Assembly (NCBI GenBank): GCA_967755175.1 | Contig: CBRAFO010000002.1 | Span: 57,732 to 121,731 of the forward strand | Direction: 5' to 3' | From: Rariglobus sp967755175 | GTDB taxonomy: Bacteria; Verrucomicrobiota; Verrucomicrobiia; Opitutales; Opitutaceae | DNA: 64,000 nt | Shown here: positions 58,365 to 64,000 of the stretch, piece by piece | Numbering within the stretch: position 1 is the first letter of the stretch | Layout: every line of letters starts with the position of its first letter | Program-made: the position numbers and the translations under genes | Notes under the pieces: model-generated | What the model was told of the DNA's origin: nothing | Seen by the model: the letters and a program-made list of their open reading frames with translations, nothing else | Databases searched by the model: none

Positions 58365-58410
58365 CAGCGGATCGAAATGTAGGAGCCTGCTCGCAGGCGA
58401 TAGTTCGCCC
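58365..58410. repeat. REP-like palindromic element, copy 2
   Basis: CGGATCGAAATGTAGGAGCC followed by TGCTCGCAGGCGATAG: GTAGGA head and a GCCTGC/GCAGGC hairpin. Same family as 24251; a longer upstream match (CCTCTATA.AGCGGATCGAAA) links it specifically to copy 3. The surrounding 58189-58995 stretch holds no gene, only repeats. Confidence 0.8.
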
Positions 58411-58571
58411 CCCGATCCATTTGCCCACGGAACACACGAAAACACACGGAAGAATCAGCCCCCGACCCTCTGCGGTCTTCGCTCTGTGAACTCGGGATCG
58501 GAACTCCGGCTCGGCTCTGTGACCAATCCGAAAAGAATACCACTCGCTACGTTCTCACCAAAGGCGCCAGC

Positions 58572-58655
58572 GCCTCTATATAGCGGATCGAAATGTAGGA
58601 GCCTGCTCTTGTCCCGCCATAGCCAGCAAGCGACGGCGGACGCAGGCGATGGTTC
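58572..58655. repeat. REP-like element, copy 3, interrupted by a second repeat
   Basis: Starts as copy 2 through GTAGGAGCCTGCTC, then has a 33-nt insertion (58609-58641, TTGTCCCGCCATAGCC then AGCAAGCGACGGCGGAC), and resumes GCAGGCGATGG. The insertion has its own CGCC/GGCG stem and looks like another dispersed-repeat family. Confidence 0.75.
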
Positions 58656-58701
58656 GACTGAGTGCCCCCGATCCGCAAAAAAAACCCAAGACACTTCCGT
58701 C

Positions 58702-58751
58702 CTACTCGCTACCCGCTACTCACCACTCGCTACTTCGCGCCCACCGGGCGC
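58702..58751. repeat. heptamer array (GTAGCGA type) with adjoining small hairpin
   Basis: Array 58702-58736 (CTACTCG CTACCCG CTACTCA CCACTCG CTACTTC) is followed directly by the hairpin GCGCCC / GGGCGC (58737-58742 with 58746-58751), again with a 3-nt loop. No gene ends here. Confidence 0.8.
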
Positions 58752-58933
58752 TCTCCCATAAATCTTTGGTGAAGGCCACTTACGCCTTGCCGAGGTCAAG
58801 TGAAGATGCCCCGCTCAGCTGCATGAGGATTGCCTTGTCCCTCGCAGATCAGCACTTGCCGCGATTTAACGGTTTAAAAAGCAGGCAGCTCACCAATCAA
58901 CAAGCTGCGGCTTCGATGCCCACCTCACACCGG

Positions 58934-58959
58934 AATACAACAATACTCGGCCTGACCCC
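58934..58959. repeat. left 26-bp inverted repeat of the AT-rich island
   Basis: Inverse of GGGGTCAGGCCGAGTATTG plus TTGTATT. It matches 60962-60987 in 25 of 26 positions, in opposite orientation. It lies about 37 bp before the HEPN-like gene. Confidence 0.85.
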
Positions 58960-58995
58960 ATCGGGCTGAACGACCAACGCTAGGCAGAATGAAAT

Positions 58996-59607
58996 ATGCT
59001 ATCCAGCCCCCCACAAGAACTCCCGCGTTTCCACTATGAGTGCGTTCACTTTAGTGAAGCCGCGCAAGAATACATGAAGCGAGTCGATACGCTTCTAAAT
59101 GAGATGGCGGCGGCCTTTGGGCATGATGATTTCGGACTTTATACCTCAACCATTCCCGACCTACACTACGCATCCACGGCAATCTATTTATATGCTAAGC
59201 TTGAGCAGCAATTCAACGAGGCCTGTATGATAGTGAAAAACGTAAAAGGAATGGACCTTAGACCCGATGCCTTCGCGGGACAAGGAGTCACCCGAGCAAA
59301 ATTATACCTAGAGGATTATGCAGGACTCAAAATAGATTTATCAGAAGAAGATTGGCGGCACATCACAGAGATCGCCAAAATAAGAAATTGCCTAGTCCAT
59401 GGAGCATTTTCCCCCGACAATCCAACTTTAAAAAAGCTACAGGGGTATTGCGCTCAAACAAAGGCATTTGATATTGGGCAGACGCAATTACTCATCAGCC
59501 GCAAAACCGTAGATCACATTCTGGAGCGACTTTCCCATGCTCTCGATAGATTGGGCGCTGCCGTATACGTGTTAGGCAATGACGCCAAATATCGAGCTAA
59601 ATTCTAG
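58996..59607 (+). CDS. HEPN-like domain protein (putative RNase effector)
   Basis: 203 residues, alpha-helical. The decisive feature is KIRNCLVHGAF at 128-138, an RX4H motif (Arg130, His135) in the position typical of the last helix pair of HEPN domains. Upstream parts show RVDTLLNEMAAAFGHDDFGL and a STIPDLHYASTAIYLYAKLE segment. It is markedly AT-richer than the core genes. The gene is followed after 125 bp by an Mrr-like nuclease gene on the same strand. HEPN proteins are often metal-independent RNases in toxin or defence systems; toxicity here is untested. Confidence 0.65.
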   Translation: MLSSPPQELPRFHYECVHFSEAAQEYMKRVDTLLNEMAAAFGHDDFGLYTSTIPDLHYASTAIYLYAKLEQQFNEACMIVKNVKGMDLRPDAFAGQGVTRAKLYLEDYAGLKIDLSEEDWRHITEIAKIRNCLVHGAFSPDNPTLKKLQGYCAQTKAFDIGQTQLLISRKTVDHILERLSHALDRLGAAVYVLGNDAKYRAKF

Positions 59608-59731
59608 AATGAAAAGGACCCATAGCCCAGCCAGAGCAAATAAAATAGCTCCGCTCGTTCACTTAAAATGAATCATCTCAGGCGAACACCATTTTCGACC
59701 CAAAAACCCAATCTAATATTATAATATACAA

Positions 59732-60745
59732 ATGACTAACAAATCTGAAGAAAATAAGGAAATTCATGAATTAATGAATGCCTTAAAACCCATCTTAAAG
59801 CAATATTTGCCCACACTGAGCGTAAGACGAAGCCAATTGATCAGAAAAGATCATTACGGAAAAACAATCGACGACGACTGGATTAACGAAATCGATTATT
59901 TTTCTTTGAATTTCATATTCGGAGGCAATACACACCAATTCGAATTGGCAAAAAATGGACGTCAAATCGGATCATTATATGACAGAGTTTTTCGTATTTT
60001 AGAATATACCGCCACCACTTATGTAAACCCATTATCTTTGATTTGGTCAGAATTAGAACCGATAGATTTTGAGCATCAATGCGCTAAATCCTTAATGCTT
60101 GTGGGCTGGAACACCAAAACAACAAGTGGCAGTGGAGACCAAGGAATAGATATCATTGCAGTCAGCAATCAGTCAAAATTGGTAATTCAGTGTAAGAGAT
60201 ATCGAGATCAAGTAGGCAATAAAGCGGTTCAGGAAATAATTGCCGGTCGGGAATTCGAAAAAGCGCAGTTTGCTGCAGTAATAAGCACCGGAGAATTCAC
60301 GAAATCAGCACATCAATTAGCAGCATCAGCCAATGTGCTATTACTGCATCCATCCTTAATATCCTCCTTATTAAGCGCCACAAATTTTGATCCAAATGCC
60401 CAATTAAACGAACAAAGACCGGAAATCACCGACATGGATTCGTGGTTGGACTCAATCCCTGAAGCGCTAGCTGAATTTGAAATTAAAAACAGAGGAGAAT
60501 CAGAAAATGACAATCAGCCCGAAGATGATACAGACCTAGATGGCGCAGACGAAGATTTATATGAAGAAGCAATTCAAGCCCTCAAATCCACTCGAATCGC
60601 AAGCGCATCAATTATCCAACGGCGATTAAAAATTGGATATAATAGAGCAGCCAGAATACTTAATCTGATGGAAGAACGGGGAGCCGTCGGGCCAGAAAAC
60701 GGATCGTCACCACGGAAAATATTAGTGGATTTAGATAATTTATAA
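59732..60745 (+). CDS. Mrr-type restriction endonuclease fused to an FtsK-gamma-like winged helix
   Basis: 337 residues. An unrecognised N-terminal domain (about 1-105) precedes an Mrr_cat nuclease (about 110-210). The nuclease shows Glu114 in DFEHQCAKSL, Asp136/Asp140 in GSGDQGIDII and Gln153/Lys155 in VIQCKRY, so the PD-(D/E)XK core is intact. After an acidic linker (about 255-275, NDNQPEDDTDLDGADEDLYE) comes a C-terminal domain (276-333; IASASIIQRRLKIGYNRAAR, LMEERGAVGP). That domain matches the FtsK gamma (KOPS-reading) winged helix. It is AT-rich and lies in an inverted-repeat-framed island after a HEPN-like gene. No methylase is present. Confidence 0.78.
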   Translation: MTNKSEENKEIHELMNALKPILKQYLPTLSVRRSQLIRKDHYGKTIDDDWINEIDYFSLNFIFGGNTHQFELAKNGRQIGSLYDRVFRILEYTATTYVNPLSLIWSELEPIDFEHQCAKSLMLVGWNTKTTSGSGDQGIDIIAVSNQSKLVIQCKRYRDQVGNKAVQEIIAGREFEKAQFAAVISTGEFTKSAHQLAASANVLLLHPSLISSLLSATNFDPNAQLNEQRPEITDMDSWLDSIPEALAEFEIKNRGESENDNQPEDDTDLDGADEDLYEEAIQALKSTRIASASIIQRRLKIGYNRAARILNLMEERGAVGPENGSSPRKILVDLDNL

Positions 60746-61065
60746 ATCCATTGAAACGTTAGAAGAATCGGCTTATGATCTCCATGATTACAAAGGTGAC
60801 TACCTCCCATAGTATATTGCTAATCACCCATTCGAGAGCGAGCTTCGCGAGTTTATATCTAATTCCAGGTCCGTTTTTTAGATCCATACTTGCGATTACA
60901 CGATGAATTTTAAATTTTATAATTTCCTATCATCTTTTTTTAAATTTTCCATCAAGCCAACGGGGTCAGGCCGAGTATTGCTGTATTTTAGACTGAGCCG
61001 ATAGAACCAAGCCATCCTTCTTCGAAATCCAGCTGCCCCAAGCCTGCCACGCCAAGAACTCTGAT
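60746..61065. other. AT-rich noncoding spacer between nuclease gene and small membrane protein
   Basis: 320 bp without a convincing gene. It is strongly AT-rich in the middle (60880-60960), then contains the right island repeat (60962-60987) and a GAGCCGATAG word that recurs at about 61264. Short ORFs here lack supporting features. Confidence 0.6.
60962..60987. repeat. right 26-bp inverted repeat of the AT-rich island
   Basis: GGGGTCAGGCCGAGTATTG followed by CTGTATT. It matches 58934-58959 inverted (25 of 26) and 61273-61300 directly. Confidence 0.85.
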
Positions 61066-61308
61066 ATGCTCTACAAGCATGCCATCATCACCGCATTGTC
61101 GGTGTTCGCTCTCATATTAGGAATAGCTTTGGGCATATCCCTTTATCGCCACGACCCTTCTTGGAGAAACTGGGTTGAATACACGTGGCTCGTCTCAATC
61201 GCCGCCTCAATCATTGGATTTTACCTCTGGAAAGGCGCCGGCACCGGTCCGAACGTAGCCGTCGAGCCGATAGGGTCAGGCCGAGTATTGTTGTATTTTA
61301 AAGAATAA
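61066..61308 (+). CDS. small two-helix membrane protein, C-terminus contributed by a dispersed repeat
   Basis: 80 residues with two hydrophobic helices (about 6-26 and 39-56; TALSVFALILGIALGIS and VSIAASIIGFYLWKG). The final residues (GSGRVLLYFKE) are encoded by the GGGTCAGGCCGAGTATTG repeat, so an older reading frame was probably re-terminated by repeat insertion. No family recognised. It sits between two direct copies of that repeat. It could be a remnant. Confidence 0.45.
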   Translation: MLYKHAIITALSVFALILGIALGISLYRHDPSWRNWVEYTWLVSIAASIIGFYLWKGAGTGPNVAVEPIGSGRVLLYFKE

Positions 61309-61344
61309 ATTCGAACCCGAATACATTAATACTCGGCCCGTCCC
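61273..61344. repeat. third and partial fourth copies of the island repeat
   Basis: 61273-61300 is a direct copy of the right boundary repeat; 61328-61344 is a decayed inverted fragment (AATACTCGGCC then CGTCCCC). Just beyond, TTCAGATACT occurs twice around GACCCCG (61351-61378). No gene is contained. Confidence 0.7.
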
Positions 61345-61417
61345 CGCCTTCAGATACTGACCCCGCTTTCAGATACTTTCCAATCCCGAAAAGATAAATC
61401 GCATATTCCTATATCGT

Positions 61418-62047
61418 ATGATCACTACGTTCCTTAAAGCTCTTTCATTTGTCCTATTATTCTGCATCGGGAACGTGCTCGTTGCCGCTCCCTCGGAATC
61501 CATGTTGAAACAGCTGGGGCGTCGTGCGGCGGAAGGAAACCTGGACGCGATTGACAAGCTCGTCGACGCCAAGAAAGACCTTTATAAAGGCATTGATTAC
61601 CGCAACGAGCCCGAACGAGTCAGGAATAATATGCTAATGATGAGGGCTGCGTTCACGGAGATCAGCAAAGCAGTTATCAGTGGTAATGAGAAGGCCTACA
61701 AATCGCTCGAATATGCGATCACCAAACATGATTTGGAATCATGGGCCGCTATGGCGCTGGGCGAGGTAGCGGCCAAAGGGAACAAGAAGGCCCTCACTGT
61801 GTTGATTGAATGTGAAAAAAATGGAATTACCAAATCCACGGCGATTCGAGCCCTCCAGCCCTCCGCAGAAAAAATGATACCCGAAGCCGTGGAATTCATG
61901 ATTCAGGTCATCGAAAACGATAAATCCAAAGCGCTTTGGGGAACAGCGGCTGATAGCCTCGGCAGTGCAGCCGCCCGCGGAAACATACGCGCCAAAGCAG
62001 CCATCGATAAATATAAGGAGGAAGTGGAATCACGAAAGAAAAGCTAG
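61418..62047 (+). CDS. exported helical-repeat (HEAT-like) protein
   Basis: 209 residues with a signal peptide (FVLLFCIGNVLVAA). The mature part has regular helical pairs (GNLDAIDKLVDAKKDLYKGI, GNEKAYKSLEYAITKHDLES, AKGNKKALTVLIECEKNGIT) resembling HEAT/armadillo repeats with repeated Gly-Asn turns. No active site is visible. It comes just after the repeat cluster and is moderately AT-rich. Function unknown. Confidence 0.65.
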   Translation: MITTFLKALSFVLLFCIGNVLVAAPSESMLKQLGRRAAEGNLDAIDKLVDAKKDLYKGIDYRNEPERVRNNMLMMRAAFTEISKAVISGNEKAYKSLEYAITKHDLESWAAMALGEVAAKGNKKALTVLIECEKNGITKSTAIRALQPSAEKMIPEAVEFMIQVIENDKSKALWGTAADSLGSAAARGNIRAKAAIDKYKEEVESRKKS

Positions 62048-62187
62048 AACATAGCTCACCCAACACGCCCCTTGTTTCCCCCGCCAACACCTGCTAGCTA
62101 TCACCAAACGACAGCGACCCTGTTTTCCTTGGCACATGTCGTTCCGCCGGCAGTCATACTTGCTTCAATCAAAACCCAATAATCCGA

Positions 62188-62469
62188 ATGAAATCGTTCA
62201 AAGTTCTCCTGTCCGTTATCGTGCTTGCCGCAGTCGTGGCGGCTCCGCTTGCGCGCGCCGAGGGCACCACTCCTCCGGCCGCCTCCAGCGAGGCTAAACT
62301 CACCGAAGCCCAACTCGCTAAAATCGCCGAACTCCGCAAGGCAGAGCACAAGGCCATCCAAGACGTCAAGGAGGACAAGAAAATGAAAGACGCCGACAAG
62401 CCCGCCAAGATCAAGTCCATCAAGGAAGACTACAAGGCCCAGATCGCCGCCGTTAAAGCCGGCAAATAA
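62188..62469 (+). CDS. small secreted Lys/Ala-rich protein
   Basis: 93 residues: signal peptide (VLLSVIVLAAVVAAPLARA) and a charged helical mature region of about 68 residues, with KIAELRKAEHKAIQDVKEDK and a Lys-rich end. No known domain. Its own terminator follows, so it is a monocistronic unit. It may be a periplasmic chaperone-like or stress protein, but nothing specific can be shown. Confidence 0.65.
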   Translation: MKSFKVLLSVIVLAAVVAAPLARAEGTTPPAASSEAKLTEAQLAKIAELRKAEHKAIQDVKEDKKMKDADKPAKIKSIKEDYKAQIAAVKAGK

Positions 62470-62492
62470 CCGACCTCATACCGTCCCAAGAA

Positions 62493-62527
62493 AAGCCGCC
62501 GATACCGCAAGGTCCGGCGGCTTTTTT
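62493..62527 (+). terminator. terminator of the small secreted protein gene
   Basis: AAGCCGCCG / CGGCGGCTT (62493-62501 with 62515-62523), followed by a six-base T-tract. Confidence 0.88.
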
Positions 62528-62564
62528 GCGCAGCCCGCGATCACCCGCCTACTTTCTTAACCTA

Positions 62565-63029
62565 ATGTCTTCCTACACTGCGGAAATCCACTGGAGCCGG
62601 GGCGAGGCGGCCTTCACTGACAATCGCTATAGCCGGAAGCACCTCTGGTCCTTTGATGGCGGTGTGACGGTTCCCGCTTCGTCCTCCGCCCACATCGTTC
62701 CGCTACCCTATTCCGCCCCGGATGCAGTCGATCCCGAAGAAGCCTTCATCGCCAGCCTGTCCAGCTGCCACATGCTTTGGTTTCTCTCGATTGCCGCCAA
62801 GCAGGGCTTTGTGGCCGACAACTATCATGACGAGGCCAGCGGCGTGATGGAAAAGAATCCCTTGGGCAAGCTGGCGATGACCCACGTGGTGCTTCGACCG
62901 AAAGTAAACTTCTCCGGTCCGCGATTGCCCGACCACGCCGAGATCGATGCGCTGCACCACAAAGCTCACGATGAATGCTTCATCGCCAATTCGGTCTTAA
63001 CCCGCGTTTCCTGCGAACCTAGATACTAA
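62565..63029 (+). CDS. OsmC-family peroxiredoxin-like protein
   Basis: 154 residues from ATG 62565 (MSSYTAEIHWSRGEAAFTDN); 13 further codons upstream run through the terminator. The redox pair is visible: Cys68 in SLSSCHMLWF and Cys138 in HDECFIANSV, separated as in OsmC/Ohr proteins. Members reduce organic hydroperoxides in the cytosol, often under stress. It follows a terminator, so it has its own promoter. Confidence 0.9.
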   Translation: MSSYTAEIHWSRGEAAFTDNRYSRKHLWSFDGGVTVPASSSAHIVPLPYSAPDAVDPEEAFIASLSSCHMLWFLSIAAKQGFVADNYHDEASGVMEKNPLGKLAMTHVVLRPKVNFSGPRLPDHAEIDALHHKAHDECFIANSVLTRVSCEPRY

Positions 63030-63173
63030 ACCAGCCCGGGCTCATTTCATCCTATGCTAAAACCACGCCTGCTGTCATCGCGGCCGGGCCCGTTTTCCAA
63101 ACTGTTCCAACTTGCCGGAGTGATTCAATAATGCCTGCTTACACCACCGATCCGCGACGTTGACCCACATCCC

Positions 63174-63881
63174 ATGAAATTGCCCGCCTCCCTCACGCTA
63201 ATCACCTCGTTTCTCCTTATACTGAGCCCCAGTGCTCAGGCCGCGGCCATGGCGGGATGGGAACTCCTCGGGAGCACGCAGGCCAACCGATCAGATGCGC
63301 CGACATTCCAAATCGGCCTCACCGCTGGCGACTTCACTATAGCGAATACCCTGGTGAATGAAGGCACCTTCGCTTCGGCCCCGACCACGCTCTCGGGCAA
63401 CCAATGGTCCACCGACTCCCAAGCCGACTTGACCAAATATTTTTCATTAAGCGCAGGCCCTTTGTCTGGGGAATCCCTGGATTTCCAATTTCTACAGATG
63501 CCTCTCTGGCGGGAAACCAGCGTAAACGACTCCGGCCCCACCCTCTGGGAAGTGCGCTCCAGCTTAGACGGGTATGCCTCCGTCATCGGATCCGCCGTCG
63601 ATATCGGCAGCGCCGGCTTTAACACCCCCGCAATCACCTCATTCGATCTCACCTCGCTACCCACTACGTCATCAACAGTTACTTTTCGTATTTATGGCTA
63701 TGGAGCCGCCAACTCCTCCGGATCAGGCGGAGTCCACGTGACCGACGCCAAAGTCTATATTGAGGCTGTCGCCATCCCGGAACCCGCCACCTACGGGATG
63801 ATTTTCTCCTTTGCCATCGCGGGATACGTCTTCGCCTCCAGAAGAAAGCGCTCACTAGGGAAGGGTTGCCCAAAGGAATAA
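63174..63881 (+). CDS. PEP-CTERM exosortase-sorted protein
   Basis: 235 residues: signal peptide (LITSFLLILSPSAQA), a beta-rich Ser/Thr-rich body (about 25-205) and a C-terminal sorting tail with IPEPATYGM (PEP motif), a hydrophobic helix (IFSFAIAGYVFAS) and basic RRKRS. The tail is removed by an exosortase, which is not in this window. It is likely a surface or extracellular-matrix protein. It ends near a hairpin-rich repeat at the window edge. Confidence 0.85.
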   Translation: MKLPASLTLITSFLLILSPSAQAAAMAGWELLGSTQANRSDAPTFQIGLTAGDFTIANTLVNEGTFASAPTTLSGNQWSTDSQADLTKYFSLSAGPLSGESLDFQFLQMPLWRETSVNDSGPTLWEVRSSLDGYASVIGSAVDIGSAGFNTPAITSFDLTSLPTTSSTVTFRIYGYGAANSSGSGGVHVTDAKVYIEAVAIPEPATYGMIFSFAIAGYVFASRRKRSLGKGCPKE

Positions 63882-63899
63882 CACGGTGAATCGACTGAG

Positions 63900-64000
63900 A
63901 CAGCTACGCCTCCGGCCGGCTTCAATCCGTCCGCGATCAGCGGACGCCTCGGCAGTCCAGCGGAGGCGATTAGCCGGAGCCGCTCCCACCGAATCGCCAC
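63900..64000. repeat. hairpin-rich repeat at the window edge
   Basis: Nested stems: GTCCGC / GCGGAC (63929-63934 with 63940-63945) and CGCCTC / GAGGCG (63945-63950 with 63963-63968), with an outer CCTCCGGC.../GCCGGAGCC. The minus strand starts GTGGGAGCGGCTCCGGC, resembling REP wording. It contains no convincing gene, and it is cut by the window end. Confidence 0.55.

Noticed and set aside
63791..64000. Minus-strand frame at the window end
   Set aside because: It overlaps the PEP-CTERM tail and a hairpin-rich repeat and has no recognisable features.

Overview
The window reads as a chromosomal segment of a Verrucomicrobiota bacterium, most likely an Opitutaceae-type member. The evidence is the GC-rich codon usage, exosortase-type (PEP-CTERM) C-terminal tails, an AddA/AddB-like pair, type IV pilus genes of a divergent sort, and many dispersed palindromic and heptameric repeats. 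Placement is by inference, because no 16S rRNA gene is present. There are no tRNA or rRNA genes and no CRISPR array. The one structured RNA is RNase P RNA.

Layout. Positions 1-8.6 kb carry a nearly complete reductive pyrimidine catabolism cluster: a divergent beta-ureidopropionase-type amidohydrolase, then a dihydropyrimidine dehydrogenase-like flavoprotein without Fe-S domain, methylmalonate/malonate-semialdehyde dehydrogenase, dihydropyrimidinase, an NCS1 nucleobase permease and a class III aminotransferase. These would take uracil or thymine through the dihydropyrimidine and ureido acid to beta-alanine or beta-aminoisobutyrate and on to acyl-CoA. Positions 8.6-15.3 kb hold a Bax inhibitor-1-like membrane protein, a chemoreceptor and a fructose PTS operon (EIIB remnant, EIIA-HPr-EI fusion, 1-phosphofructokinase) whose permease has been lost down to its last helix. 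Positions 15.4-29.1 kb are housekeeping: aminotransferase, LysM lipoprotein, arabinose-5-phosphate isomerase, class I and class II fumarases, YjbQ, a sigma/anti-sigma pair, polyprenyl synthase and a CPBP protease.

Positions 29.2-33.4 kb carry an AT-richer pilMNOPQ-type operon. Then come a tiny bS22/mS38-like ribosomal protein, addA-addB, rpsT and a CHASE4 histidine kinase with its NarL-type regulator. Two tandem paralogous cassettes of three pilin-like or pilus-assembly genes follow (42.8-47.9 kb), and then a TPR-like membrane protein with an exosortase-sorted surface protein.

Positions 50.6-58.3 kb carry rnpB, a zinc-ribbon coiled-coil protein, an Rrf2 regulator, gyrB and gyrA. This stretch is full of 7-bp tandem repeats that repeatedly sit next to perfect palindromes with 3-nt loops, three of which contain the stop codon of the preceding gene. 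A four-helix-bundle (S23-type) gene framed by inverted heptamer arrays separates gyrB from gyrA.

Positions 58.2-61.4 kb are a repeat-rich, AT-rich accessory island. Its two main genes encode a HEPN-like protein (RxxxxH motif) and an Mrr-type nuclease fused to an FtsK-gamma-like winged helix. The pair is bracketed by 26-bp inverted repeats and is the best candidate here for an undescribed defence or mobile system. The end of the window has small secreted proteins, an OsmC-family protein, a PEP-CTERM protein and a hairpin-rich repeat.
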